Of a stretch of 64,000 nucleotides of DNA, positions 35,114 through 43,802 are shown in pieces. Position 1 is the stretch's first letter. The number at the start of each line of letters is the position of its first letter. The position numbers and the translations under genes were made by a program. The notes under the pieces are model-generated. The model searched no databases. It was not told where the DNA came from and saw nothing but the letters and a program-made list of their open reading frames with translations. This stretch comes from CAYLLN01 sp033762315 (GTDB taxonomy: Bacteria > Planctomycetota > Planctomycetia > Pirellulales > Pirellulaceae): NCBI GenBank assembly GCA_033762315.1, contig JANRLS010000207.1:7285-71284 (forward strand), written 5' to 3'.

Positions 35114-35887
35114 ATGGACATCGCCACCGTCATCGGATTGATTCTGGCTTTCGCCATGATGGCCCTGTCGGTCGTCATGGGTGGTGGCAATTTTGCGTCG
35201 TTTTGGGATACCGCCTCGGTGCTAATGGTGTTCGGTGGCACGATCGGCGCGGTCTTGATCTGTTTTCCGCTCAAAACGGTGCTGAAAACGCCCAAGGTGA
35301 TGCTCAAACCGGTGTTCAACAAAGCGCCGAATCCCGCCGAGCTCATCAAGACCTTGGTCAGCCTGGCCGAAACGGCTCGCCGGGACGGTCTTTTGGCGCT
35401 GGAAGCGCGCCTGACTGAAATCGACAACGCCTTCATCAAGCTGGGCGTGCAAATGGCGATCGACGGCACCCGGGCGGAAGTGATCGAGGACGTGATGCGG
35501 ACTGAGATCGAATCGATGTCGCTGCGCCACAAGGAAGGGAAGGGGCTGATCGATATGGTCGGCAAATACGCCCCGGCCTTCGGGATGATCGGCACCCTGC
35601 TCGGCCTCATCATCATGCTTGGCAACATGTCGGATCCGTCGAGCATCGGCGGCGGCATGGCGGTGGCCCTCATCACCACGCTCTACGGCGCGGTGATTTC
35701 CAACGCTTCGTTCTTGCCGCTCTCCGAAAAGCTCGCCTTTTTGAGCAAGCAAGAGATCATCGCCCGCGAAATCACCATTCGCGGCATCCTGGCGATCCAG
35801 TCGGGGGAAAACCCGCGGGTGATCGAGCAGAAGCTGAACACCTTCCTCCCGCCGCATAGCCGCGGCTCCGCCAAGGAGGGCAAATAA
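35114..35887 (+). CDS. motA: Flagellar motor stator protein MotA
   Basis: A 257-residue four-helix membrane protein starting MDIATVIGLILAFAMMALSV at the ATG 35114; a TTG five codons earlier is rejected. Helices 3 and 4 contain GKYAPAFGMIGTLLGLIIML and ALITTLYGAVISN, carrying the conserved prolines and stator signatures. The large cytoplasmic loop has LVSLAETARRDGLLALE. With MotB it forms the ion-driven stator that pushes FliG. The stop overlaps the motB start by one base (TAATG). Confidence 0.93.
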   Translation: MDIATVIGLILAFAMMALSVVMGGGNFASFWDTASVLMVFGGTIGAVLICFPLKTVLKTPKVMLKPVFNKAPNPAELIKTLVSLAETARRDGLLALEARLTEIDNAFIKLGVQMAIDGTRAEVIEDVMRTEIESMSLRHKEGKGLIDMVGKYAPAFGMIGTLLGLIIMLGNMSDPSSIGGGMAVALITTLYGAVISNASFLPLSEKLAFLSKQEIIAREITIRGILAIQSGENPRVIEQKLNTFLPPHSRGSAKEGK

Positions 35888-36654
35888 TGGCCATTGAAGA
35901 AGATCCGCCAGCCGGCGTACCGGAATGGATCGTCACCTATGGCGATATGATGTCGCTCCTTTTGACGTTCTTCATCATGCTCGTGTCGATGAGCGAACTG
36001 AAGCAGACCGACAAGTTCCAAGGGGTCGCCGATTCGCTGCACCAGCAGTTCGGCTACGACAGCTCCATTAGCAGCCTGATTCCCGGCGATCTGCGCCCCC
36101 GCAACTCGACGCTCGCGGCCATGGCGCTCACGGGCCGCTCGAAGCGCCGCGCGCAAATGGAGGGAGGCGTCAAGGAAAAAGGCTCGGCCGGCGACAATCA
36201 GCGGGTCCGAATCATCCGTCCCGGCAACCGGACGGGGATCGGCACGGTGATTTTCTTCGAAGAAGCGGGCCGCGAACTGACCGCCGAAGCGCAGGCCGAC
36301 TTGCGGCAAATCGCCGATATTCTCAGCGGCAAGCCGCAGAAGATCGAGGTTCGCGGGCACACCTCGCAGCGGCCGGCCACCGCCACGGCCGAGATTCGCG
36401 ACAACTGGGATTTGGCCTATGCCCGGGCTCACGCCACGATGGAATTCCTCGTCCGCGAGCTGAAGATCGATCCGCAGCGGATTCGGATGTCGGTCGCCGG
36501 CCCCTATGAGCCGACGCATTCCGGCGTCGATGCAGCCAAACTACGCGAGAATCCCCGCGTCGAAGTCTTCATGCTTGAAGAAGTCGTTAGCGACCTCGTC
36601 GGCACTGCCGAAGAACAAGCCCAACGCTTCCTCGAACCAACGACTACCCCCTGA
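35887..36654 (+). CDS. motB: Flagellar motor protein MotB
   Basis: A 255-residue stator subunit. The N-terminal segment VPEWIVTYGDMMSLLLTFF holds the single membrane helix and the ion-binding Asp19, and the C-terminal OmpA-like domain has RGHTSQRPATATAEIRDNWD and LAYARAHATMEFLV, the peptidoglycan-binding part. Ser and Thr near the membrane residue do not by themselves decide between proton and sodium coupling. It overlaps motA by one base. Length is normal. Confidence 0.92.
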   Translation: MAIEEDPPAGVPEWIVTYGDMMSLLLTFFIMLVSMSELKQTDKFQGVADSLHQQFGYDSSISSLIPGDLRPRNSTLAAMALTGRSKRRAQMEGGVKEKGSAGDNQRVRIIRPGNRTGIGTVIFFEEAGRELTAEAQADLRQIADILSGKPQKIEVRGHTSQRPATATAEIRDNWDLAYARAHATMEFLVRELKIDPQRIRMSVAGPYEPTHSGVDAAKLRENPRVEVFMLEEVVSDLVGTAEEQAQRFLEPTTTP

Positions 36655-36706
36655 GACCTGACCCCCCGGCCACGGATGGCTTACCCGCAACTGCGGAGAA
36701 CCTCCG

Positions 36707-37192
36707 ATGCTCAAGCCGATCATCATTTGCACGTTTGTCGCTCTGGTCATCCTCATCGAATGCCTGTTTGCCTGGATGACCATTCCCAGTCAGACCGACC
36801 TGGAAACCTGGGCAAAATCGAAAGCCGAGGCAAAGGCGGCAAAAGCGGACGACCAGAAACCTTCGGGCAAGCCGGAGGTTGAGGTGGACCTGGGAAAATA
36901 CAACGTCGTGGTCCACCAGCCCGCTTCGACGCTGACTCTGCGGGTCAACTTCCACCTGATTGGAACGGTGCTGGAAGAGGAAAACGGGGCCTTCACCGAT
37001 CTCCTCGCGAAAAACTCGCATCGGCTGCGGGATCATGTCATTTTCGAGATTCGCAACAGCCAGGTGGAGGACCTCTCCGACCCCGGATTGGCCTTGCTGA
37101 AACGGAAGATTTTGGCGAAAAGTAACGACCTTCTCGGCAAGCCGATCCTGCGTTCGATTGTGTTCAGCGATTTTTCGTTCATCGAGCAGTAA
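36707..37192 (+). CDS. fliL: FliL-like flagellar basal-body protein
   Basis: A 161-residue protein with one N-terminal membrane helix (IIICTFVALVILIECLFAWM), a Lys/Ala-rich linker and a C-terminal domain with LTLRVNFHLIGTVLEEE and RDHVIFEIRNSQVEDL, matching FliL. The C-terminus ILRSIVFSDFSFIEQ is the typical FliL end. FliL surrounds or supports the stator. It lies between motB and fliN, where fliM would normally follow. Confidence 0.85.
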   Translation: MLKPIIICTFVALVILIECLFAWMTIPSQTDLETWAKSKAEAKAAKADDQKPSGKPEVEVDLGKYNVVVHQPASTLTLRVNFHLIGTVLEEENGAFTDLLAKNSHRLRDHVIFEIRNSQVEDLSDPGLALLKRKILAKSNDLLGKPILRSIVFSDFSFIEQ

Positions 37193-37227
37193 GGCTTTGG
37201 CGAGACGCCCCTCCGGAAAGGAATCCG

Positions 37228-37851
37228 ATGGCTGGCGAATCGCCCAGTTTGAAGCAAGACGATATCGAGGAACTGCTCCGCCAGGCACAATTGGCGGCGG
37301 GGTTGGTTCCCGATAGTGGTTCGCCTGCCTCCACGGCGGCTTCCGCGGCCGCGCCGAAGCTCCCTCCTGTCGCCGCCGCTCCCGCTCCGCAGCCCGTGAG
37401 TGCGCCAGTAGCGACGGCTGTCGCGCCGCCTCCACCGGCCGCCGGTCGCCCCGGCTCGTCGCAAGTGGGGGACGACATTCAATATTTGCTGTCGCAAGCC
37501 GAGCAAGCGATTGCGTCGGTCGATCAGCCGGTCGATCCGGCAATTGCGAATTTGTCGCCGTTCGAGTTTCGCGATTTGGCGGCCGCTCCCGCTTCGGGCG
37601 AGAAGGCAACGCTGGAGCTGCTGAAGGATGTCGATCTCGATCTGAAGATCGAGCTGGGGCGGACGCGGATGTATCTGGAGGATGTGCTGAAGCTCAAGCG
37701 CGGCAGCGTGGTGCCGCTCGAAAAACTGGCCGGCGATCCGGTCGATGTGTTCGTCAACGGGCGGATGGTGGCCCGGGGCGAAGTGTTGGTTCTCAACGAT
37801 AACTTCTGCGTCCGCGTGACCGAACTGGTCGCGGGCAGCGACGCCGGCTGA
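37228..37851 (+). CDS. fliN: Flagellar motor switch protein FliN
   Basis: A 207-residue protein. The N-terminal 110 residues are Ala/Pro-rich with short helices (DDIEELLRQAQLAA and GDDIQYLLSQAEQAIASVDQ). The C-terminal SpoA domain reads DVDLDLKIELGRTRMYLEDV, then VVPLEKLAGDPVDVFVNGRM, and RGEVLVLNDNFCVRVTEL, which identifies FliN. FliN forms the lower C-ring and helps dock FliH. There is a single SpoA domain and no CheC-like or FliM-type middle domain. fliM is absent from the positions on either side. Confidence 0.92.
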   Translation: MAGESPSLKQDDIEELLRQAQLAAGLVPDSGSPASTAASAAAPKLPPVAAAPAPQPVSAPVATAVAPPPPAAGRPGSSQVGDDIQYLLSQAEQAIASVDQPVDPAIANLSPFEFRDLAAAPASGEKATLELLKDVDLDLKIELGRTRMYLEDVLKLKRGSVVPLEKLAGDPVDVFVNGRMVARGEVLVLNDNFCVRVTELVAGSDAG

Positions 37852-37860
37852 TTGGCAAGG

Positions 37861-38565
37861 ATGCCGCTCACACGCTTGATTTCGTCGCTGGTTTTGCTCG
37901 CCGCTGGGCTGGCGACGGTTTCCGCGCGCGGCCAGCAAACCTTTCAGCCGGCCCGGCTGCCGGCCTATCAGATCGAAGCCAAGCCCCTGCCACCGGTGGA
38001 GGGCGCCGCCGATCCAGCTGTTGACCCAGCCCTGCGACATCCGACTGACGTCAATCCGTTTCCGTTCCGCCAGGTTAGCGCCACCGAACCGCTGCCACCG
38101 GCATTGGCGGGAAAACCCCTGCCGCTCGCGCCGCGCGGTACCGCGGCCAAGTCGGGGACGCCGCGTCCCGCGGCCACCTCGACGAGTAGCGCCATCGGCA
38201 GCGTGCTGGGCAGTCTGGGAGTGGTGCTGGGGCTGTTCTTGCTGGTGGTCTGGTTTTCGCGGCGATTTGCCCCGGGCGGATCGACGCTGCTCCCCAAGGA
38301 AGCCCTGGAACTGCTCGGCCGCGCTCCACTGGGAACTCGCCAGTCGATGCAGCTGGTGCGAGTCGGAAAAAAGCTGATCCTGGTGGCGGTTTCTCCCACG
38401 GGGACCGAAACACTGACCGAAATCACCGACCCGGTCGAGGTCGAGCATCTGTCCGCTCTCTGCCGCCGCGGCCGGGCCGATAGCGCGAGCGCGTCATTCA
38501 ACCAGGTGCTGAGCCAACTAGCCGGCGAACCCGCCGCGCGGACACGCTCGCGAGGTGCGACATGA
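37861..38565 (+). CDS. fliO: Flagellar biosynthesis protein FliO
   Basis: A 234-residue protein starting MPLTRLISSLVLLAAGLATV, with a signal-like helix, a Pro-rich periplasmic stretch, and a second membrane helix (LGSLGVVLGLFLLVVWFSRR). The cytoplasmic domain has LLPKEALELLGRAPLGTRQS and MQLVRVGKKLILVAVSPTGT, typical of FliO. FliO aids assembly of FliP in the export gate. The stop overlaps the fliP start by 4 bases. The ATG at 37861 is preferred over a TTG three codons upstream. Confidence 0.88.
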   Translation: MPLTRLISSLVLLAAGLATVSARGQQTFQPARLPAYQIEAKPLPPVEGAADPAVDPALRHPTDVNPFPFRQVSATEPLPPALAGKPLPLAPRGTAAKSGTPRPAATSTSSAIGSVLGSLGVVLGLFLLVVWFSRRFAPGGSTLLPKEALELLGRAPLGTRQSMQLVRVGKKLILVAVSPTGTETLTEITDPVEVEHLSALCRRGRADSASASFNQVLSQLAGEPAARTRSRGAT

Positions 38566-39410
38566 GCCGCTTCGCCACCCCTTGCTTGGCTGCGCTGTTG
38601 CTCGTCGGCATCGCCGCGCCTGCCGCCTGGGGGCAAACGTCGCCGAGCGTGGTTCCCACGCCGCCAGCGCCGCCAAGCCTCTTGCCCGATCCGCTCTCCG
38701 AAGCGCTCCGCGGCGGACCGGAATCGTGGACCAGCCCGCAAAAGCTCAGCTCGTCGCTGCAGGTGATGCTGCTCCTCACGGTGCTCAGCCTCGCTCCGGC
38801 CATTTTGCTGATGACGACCAGCTTCGTGCGGATCGTTGTCGTGCTTGGCCTGCTCAGGCAAGCGCTGGGAACCCAGCAGTTGCCGCCGAGCCAGGTGATC
38901 ACGACGCTGGCCCTGTTTATGACCCTGTTGGTGATGACTCCGACCTGGTCGGAGGTGTATGACCAGAGCATCCGCCCCTACACGCGCGGCGAAATCAGCG
39001 ACCCCGAAACCGCCTGGAACGCCGGCGTCATTCCGCTCAAACGTTTCATGAGCCGGCAGATTGAGTTGGCCGGCAACAGCGACGATGTCTGGCTGTTTTA
39101 CGATTATCTCCCCGCCGCGCTCCGCGGCAGCACCCCCCCCGACACTTACGACGAGGTGCCGCTGCAGGCCCTGCTGCCGGCGTTCATGCTCAGCGAGCTG
39201 AAAACGGCCTTTCTGATCGGCTTTCAGATTTATCTGCCGTTTTTGATTTTGGATCTGGTGGTGTCGAGCGTCACTATTTCGATGGGAATGATGATGCTGC
39301 CGCCGGTGATGATCTCGCTGCCGCTCAAGCTGCTGCTCTTCGTGCTGGTCGATGGCTGGAATCTGGTCGTCGGCATGCTGCTGGAAAGTTTCGGCGGGCC
39401 CCCCATCTAG
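38562..39410 (+). CDS. fliP: Flagellar export gate protein FliP
   Basis: A 282-residue protein with a cleavable signal peptide (LAALLLVGIAAPAAWG) and the FliP core: LTVLSLAPAILLMTTSFVRI, then VVLGLLRQALGTQQLPPSQV, and the C-terminal LLPAFMLSELKTAFLIGFQI segment, with four membrane helices. FliP pentamers with FliQ and FliR form the export pore. It overlaps fliO by 4 bases. A gap of 120 bases to fliQ contains a possible 33-codon frame. Confidence 0.94.
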   Translation: MSRFATPCLAALLLVGIAAPAAWGQTSPSVVPTPPAPPSLLPDPLSEALRGGPESWTSPQKLSSSLQVMLLLTVLSLAPAILLMTTSFVRIVVVLGLLRQALGTQQLPPSQVITTLALFMTLLVMTPTWSEVYDQSIRPYTRGEISDPETAWNAGVIPLKRFMSRQIELAGNSDDVWLFYDYLPAALRGSTPPDTYDEVPLQALLPAFMLSELKTAFLIGFQIYLPFLILDLVVSSVTISMGMMMLPPVMISLPLKLLLFVLVDGWNLVVGMLLESFGGPPI

Positions 39411-39435
39411 AAGCGGCATCGCGCCGCCAAAATCC

Positions 39436-39537
39436 ATGCTTACCACGCTCCTGATTTACCTGCTGGCGACCACGTTTTTCGGTCCCCGCAAACCGCGGCC
39501 CGGTACGACCATTTCGCCTGCCGAGTCTTCCCGATGA
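39436..39537 (+). CDS. Possible 33-residue membrane microprotein coupled to fliQ
   Basis: The frame starts MLTTLLIYLLATTFFGP and ends in a Pro/Thr/Ser-rich tail. Its TGA overlaps the fliQ ATG (ATGA). The hydrophobic N-terminus could span the membrane. The frame fills the gap between fliP and fliQ, and the overlap suggests translational coupling. It is short, has no clear ribosome-binding site, and may be chance. Confidence 0.35.
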   Translation: MLTTLLIYLLATTFFGPRKPRPGTTISPAESSR

Positions 39538-39809
39538 CCCCCCAAACCGCCATTGAGATTTGCCAGCAAGCGTTGATTACCGCGCTGATCCTGAGCGCGC
39601 CGCTGCTCTTGGTCGGCATGGCGGTGGGGCTCTTGATTGGTCTTGCTCAGGCCCTCACGCAAGTGCAGGACCAAACCGTTTCGTTCGTTCCCAAAATCGT
39701 CGCGATGGTCGCCGCCCTCATCCTGAGCGTTCCCTGGCTCATTCAGAAAATGGTCGAGTACTCCGAAACGCTCTTCCGCGACATTCCTCAAACGATCGGT
39801 GGAGGATAG
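39534..39809 (+). CDS. fliQ: Flagellar export gate protein FliQ
   Basis: A 91-residue protein with two membrane helices: ALITALILSAPLLLVGMAVG and IVAMVAALILSVPWLIQKMV. The LIGLAQALTQVQDQTVSFVP loop is the FliQ signature. FliQ winds around the FliP-FliR core of the export gate. Size and position between fliP and fliR are canonical. Confidence 0.94.
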   Translation: MTPQTAIEICQQALITALILSAPLLLVGMAVGLLIGLAQALTQVQDQTVSFVPKIVAMVAALILSVPWLIQKMVEYSETLFRDIPQTIGGG

Positions 39810-39879
39810 TCATTGGTAATTGGTCTTTTGAAAAGAATCCGCGGGTTGTGATCCCATGCAATTGACCAACGACCAATGA
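39810..39879. repeat. Imperfect 16-bp inverted repeat between fliQ and fliR
   Basis: TCATTGGTAATTGGTC (39810-39825) and GACCAACGACCAATGA (39864-39879) are inverted copies with 14 of 16 positions matching. The arms are built from TGACCAA-like heptads that recur elsewhere in the window. Confidence 0.65.
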
Positions 39880-39895
39880 CCAAGGACCTCCCCCC

Positions 39896-40687
39896 GTGTC
39901 CCCGCTCCTTTCCCTCTACCTCGACCAGTTCCTCATCTTCGTCTTGGTGCTAACGCGCATTGGGGCCTTGCTGATGACGTTGCCGGTGCTGGGAACGGCA
40001 ACCGTGCCGATGCAGATTCGGGCGCTGCTCGCGATGGGAATTTCGCTGATCATCGCGCCGCTTTACTGGGGAACGCCGATTCCCCCCCCCGACCATCTGC
40101 CGGCACTGGGTCTGCTGATGGCTCGCGAGGCGCTGCTGGGTCTGGCGCTGGGCCTGGCGGTGATGATCCTGCTTTCGGGCATGCAAATGGCTGGGCAAGT
40201 AGTCAGCCAGATGAGCGGCTTGTCGTTGGCGGACGTGGCGAATCCGAATTTCGACGAAAGCGTGCCGATTTTCTCGCAGATTTTGGAAACGCTGGCCCTG
40301 GCGATCTTTTTCATCGTCGGCGGACATCGGCAAGTGCTCGAAGCGCTGCTCGGTTCGTTCGCCTGGATGCCCCCCGGCAGCGGAACGCTCCCTGATAGTC
40401 TGGTGGAAACGCTCACCGCCGTCGCCGCCCATAGCTTCGAGGTCGGCATTCGCGCCTCGGCCCCGATCATGGTCGCCCTGCTTCTGGCGATTCTTATCGT
40501 GGCCCTTATCAGCCGGACAATTCCGCAGCTCAACTCGGTGGCGGTTGGCCTGAACTTCAATTCGCTGATCGTGCTGGGGGGCCTGGCCATGTGCATTGGC
40601 CCCGCCGCGTGGGTGTTTCAGGAGGAAGTGGGGGGCGTGATTGAAAGCGTGCGCGAGGCGTTTGTTCCGCCGGCCTCGTCGGGGTAG
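39896..40687 (+). CDS. fliR: Flagellar export gate protein FliR
   Basis: A 263-residue protein with a GTG start. Six hydrophobic helices are visible, with FliR motifs LTRIGALLMTLPVLGTATVP in helix 1-2, AREALLGLALGLAVMILLSG, and QVVSQMSGLSLADVANPNF. FliR caps the FliP-FliQ export pore and connects to FlhB. It is separated from flhB by 5 bases. Length is normal. Confidence 0.93.
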   Translation: MSPLLSLYLDQFLIFVLVLTRIGALLMTLPVLGTATVPMQIRALLAMGISLIIAPLYWGTPIPPPDHLPALGLLMAREALLGLALGLAVMILLSGMQMAGQVVSQMSGLSLADVANPNFDESVPIFSQILETLALAIFFIVGGHRQVLEALLGSFAWMPPGSGTLPDSLVETLTAVAAHSFEVGIRASAPIMVALLLAILIVALISRTIPQLNSVAVGLNFNSLIVLGGLAMCIGPAAWVFQEEVGGVIESVREAFVPPASSG

Positions 40688-40692
40688 GACGC

Positions 40693-41778
40693 ATGGCAGC
40701 CGAAGATTTTGGCGACCGGACGCACGAAGCAACCCCCTATCGCCGCCAAAAGGCGCGCGAAGAGGGGCAGGTCGTCAAAAGCCAGGATTTGGCCTCGGCG
40801 GCGCTCTTAATCGGGGGCCTCTTGGTGATGTGGTGGTTCAGCGGCCAGGTGACCAATTTCTTTGGCGACCTCGCCCGCGAACATCTCGGCGGCGCGGCCT
40901 GGCTATCGCTCGATCCGCAGACCACCGCGCATCATTTGGCCCGCCTGACAGTGCAACTGGCTATCGCTCTTCTGCCGGTGCTGGGTCTCTTGGCCTTGGC
41001 GGGAGCGTTTTCGCAGCTGGGACAATTTGGCTTCTTGTATTTGCCGCAGAAAGTGGCCCTCGATTGGCAGCGGATCAGTCCCCTCTCGAATTGGCAGCGC
41101 ATCTTCTCGCTCACGGCGGCGGTCAATCTGGGCTTTGGCCTCTTGAAGGTGGCGCTGATTGGCATCGTGGCCGGCTGGTGCTTGTGGAACGAGCGCGAGC
41201 GGCTGATGAATCTATCGGGCGAAACTTCGCCGGAAATCGCCGCGTATCTGTTTCAGACGTTGCTCTGGACGAGCCTGAAAATCGGTGGCGCGTTGGGGGC
41301 CCTCGCATTGTTCGACTATGGCTACCAATATTGGAAGCACGAGCAGGACCTGCGGATGACCACCCAGGAACTGAAGGAAGAAATGAAAAATCAGCAGGGC
41401 GACCCGCAAGTGGCCGCCCGCCGTCGGCAAGTGCAGCGGCAGATGGCCTTACATCGCCTTTCGACCGCCATCCCCAAAGCCGATGTGGTGGTGACTAACC
41501 CGACGCACTTTGCCGTCGCCCTGCAATACGATCCCGAGAAAATGGCTGCTCCGATCGTCGTCGCCAAAGGGGTCGATTTGCTGGCCAAGCGGATTCGGCA
41601 GCTAGCCCTGGAACACGAAGTTCCCGTGCTGGAGCGCAAGGAACTGGCCCGCGCCCTGTATGCCAATGTCGAAATCGGCCACCCCGTTCCCGCCGAGCAA
41701 TATGCCGCCGTCGCCGAGGTGGTGCGGTTTGTGTATCAGCTCAAAGGCAAGAAGCTCCCCACCGCGCGGGCGGCGTAA
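40693..41778 (+). CDS. flhB: Flagellar export gate switch protein FlhB
   Basis: A 361-residue membrane protein with four hydrophobic helices and a cytoplasmic autocleavage domain. The cleavage motif NPTH begins at Asn269, in KADVVVTNPTHFAVALQY, and is intact, so the protein should cleave itself and switch from rod/hook to filament substrates. The N-terminus DRTHEATPYRRQKAREEGQV is the family start. It is the last plus-strand gene of the locus; flhA, flhF and filament genes do not follow. Confidence 0.94.
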   Translation: MAAEDFGDRTHEATPYRRQKAREEGQVVKSQDLASAALLIGGLLVMWWFSGQVTNFFGDLAREHLGGAAWLSLDPQTTAHHLARLTVQLAIALLPVLGLLALAGAFSQLGQFGFLYLPQKVALDWQRISPLSNWQRIFSLTAAVNLGFGLLKVALIGIVAGWCLWNERERLMNLSGETSPEIAAYLFQTLLWTSLKIGGALGALALFDYGYQYWKHEQDLRMTTQELKEEMKNQQGDPQVAARRRQVQRQMALHRLSTAIPKADVVVTNPTHFAVALQYDPEKMAAPIVVAKGVDLLAKRIRQLALEHEVPVLERKELARALYANVEIGHPVPAEQYAAVAEVVRFVYQLKGKKLPTARAA

Positions 41779-41802
41779 AGCCGATGGCCGCTATCGACTT
41801 CG

Positions 41803-43698
41803 CTACTTCCCGTCCAAAACGACAATCGTGTCAGGATTGGGCGTGGCGTTGCCCAAAAAGCCTGCTGTCCGTTGCAGGAGTTTGCGAGCGGGTTCATCGT
41901 CTTTGAAGTCGGCCATCAGTGGACCCAGGATCGTCATCGCTTCGACGAACCGCAGCTTTTCATAGAGGGCCAGCGCTTCCTCATAGCCGGCCTTGAGCCG
42001 TTGCCAGTTGGCGTCAGCCGACTTGGGCGCAAGTTCAAAGAGCTCGACGGGCTCGGAGATATTCACCGTCCTCACCGCGCAGAGGCGACGAAACGAAAAA
42101 CGCCCGGCGGCCCGCTCGACGGTGGCCTTCGTCGTCAGCAGTGGCAAGCCAATGTGCTTGGTGGCCCCCTGCACGCGGCTGGCGAGGTTCACCGTGGTGC
42201 CGAAGGCTCCATATTTGAATTTCCGCCGCGAGCCGATATTGCCCACTTGCGCGGGGCCGCTGTGGATGCCAATGGTGACATCGGTTGGCTCGCCGAGCCG
42301 TCCTTCCCACTGGCGGCTCAGGGCGGGCATGCGGGCCCGCATTTCGAGGGCGGCCTCGCAGGCCTGAATCGCGTGGTCGGGGGTCGCGATCGGTGCCCCC
42401 CACAGGGCTTCGAGCGAATCGCCGCCGAAATCGATCAGTACCCCCTGCTTATCGGCCACGCAGTCGGAAAGCTCGCTCAGCACCTCTTGCACCCACTGCA
42501 CGGCTAAGGCTGCCGGGCAACGCGAGCTGATCCGGCTGAAGCCCCGAATATCGCAAAAAAGGACGGTGACATCCGCATCGCGCGGGGCGAGCATCTCGGT
42601 GCCATGCTTTTCCAACTGGCGGGCCAATTCGGGGGTAAAGAACTGCTCGAATTTGACCCGTTCGGCAATCAGCTTCTGCTCTTGCTCGACGCGCGCAAGG
42701 CCCGTGGCGACTCCATAGGCAAGCAGCTCGAAGAGCTTCGCCTCCAGTTCCTTGACCGGTCCTCCCCGCCCGCCGCCGCTGCGCCCTTCGCCATAGAGAA
42801 CGCCGATGACCGTGCCTGCCGCGTCAAGAATCGGCGCGGCGACGATCGCCTGCACGCCGATCAGGCTCTGCGCCATGTTGAGCGTGCGCGGCGGCACCTG
42901 GAAGAAGGTCCGCTTTTCGCTGGCGACGCGGGCCAGCATCGATTGGCTCGGTTGCCAGGTGTCGGCGACCGTCGCTCCGTCGCGATGGGCCACCGCCGCC
43001 CGCGCCCAACTGCCGGTGCGCCCCAGCAGCACCGCCACGGTATCCAGCCCCACCATTTGCGCGGCGGCATGCACCGCCTTGGGCAAAAAGTCGGCCGAGG
43101 CGGCCGCACTGTGGAACACCTCCATCGACGATTGCAGCCAGTCGAGCAGATCGATGTCGCGAACTCCTCCGGTAAGCGTTCCCAAAGCCGCGCCGCCGGA
43201 AAGGAGCGGGGCCATTTTCGACCGCCGCGACGACATCCCCGGAGCCAGCGTCGGCTCCATTAGCGATTGCATCGCATCGTCGGGATCGCTCACCAGGCCG
43301 GGGGCCACCGGAGCCTCGATCCGCAACACCTTGGTTCCCAACTCGCAAGCCACCGGCAGCGGCACCACGCGATTTTCCTGGGGAGCGATGCGCGTTCCCC
43401 CCGCCAAGGCGACGCTGTTTTTGGTGCTGTCGTTATGGATTCTGACCGTGTTCGTCCCCTGTGGCTCCAGCCGCAAATGCTGCCGCGAGATGTTCGTCTC
43501 GTAGAGGTCGGCGATGATGACCCGGTCGCTCTTATCGCGCGGCAGAAAGGCGTAGGGGGCCGGTTCGGCGGGCTGGCGGCGGCCCACTTCGACCGTTCGC
43601 GCAAGGGGATACGAGGCGACCAGCGTCGCTCCGTCGTAGATATGCAGCGTAACCTCGCCTGATTCGCTCGGCATGGCAAGTCGATCCCTCGCCGGCAT
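41803..43698 (-). CDS. FHA-GAF-class III adenylate/guanylate cyclase
   Basis: A 631-residue signalling protein. Residues about 15-110 form a FHA domain (NISRQHLRLEP, NDSTKNSVALAGG), which binds phosphothreonine. Residues about 185-350 fit a GAF domain (AAQMVGLDTVAVLLGRTG; GVQAIVAAPILDAAGTVIG). The cyclase domain has metal-binding Asp in VTVLFCDIRGFSRISS and GGDSLEALWG, and the NLASRVQ catalytic Asn/Arg pair. The residue that normally specifies adenine (Lys before the GD motif) is replaced, as the text reads LIDFGGDS, so ATP versus GTP is open. The start could also be 43674. It diverges from the pseudokinase gene, suggesting they work together. Confidence 0.85.
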   Translation of the reverse strand: MPARDRLAMPSESGEVTLHIYDGATLVASYPLARTVEVGRRQPAEPAPYAFLPRDKSDRVIIADLYETNISRQHLRLEPQGTNTVRIHNDSTKNSVALAGGTRIAPQENRVVPLPVACELGTKVLRIEAPVAPGLVSDPDDAMQSLMEPTLAPGMSSRRSKMAPLLSGGAALGTLTGGVRDIDLLDWLQSSMEVFHSAAASADFLPKAVHAAAQMVGLDTVAVLLGRTGSWARAAVAHRDGATVADTWQPSQSMLARVASEKRTFFQVPPRTLNMAQSLIGVQAIVAAPILDAAGTVIGVLYGEGRSGGGRGGPVKELEAKLFELLAYGVATGLARVEQEQKLIAERVKFEQFFTPELARQLEKHGTEMLAPRDADVTVLFCDIRGFSRISSRCPAALAVQWVQEVLSELSDCVADKQGVLIDFGGDSLEALWGAPIATPDHAIQACEAALEMRARMPALSRQWEGRLGEPTDVTIGIHSGPAQVGNIGSRRKFKYGAFGTTVNLASRVQGATKHIGLPLLTTKATVERAAGRFSFRRLCAVRTVNISEPVELFELAPKSADANWQRLKAGYEEALALYEKLRFVEAMTILGPLMADFKDDEPARKLLQRTAGFLGNATPNPDTIVVLDGK

Positions 43699-43802
43699 AT
43701 CCTACCCGCGGTGCGGCCGTTTGGGGGAGGGCGACCAGCGCGGGGAAGGTCGCCGAGCGTCTTCCGCTGGAAAAATCCCCGCTGGCAGGCGAGAATCGGG
43801 CC

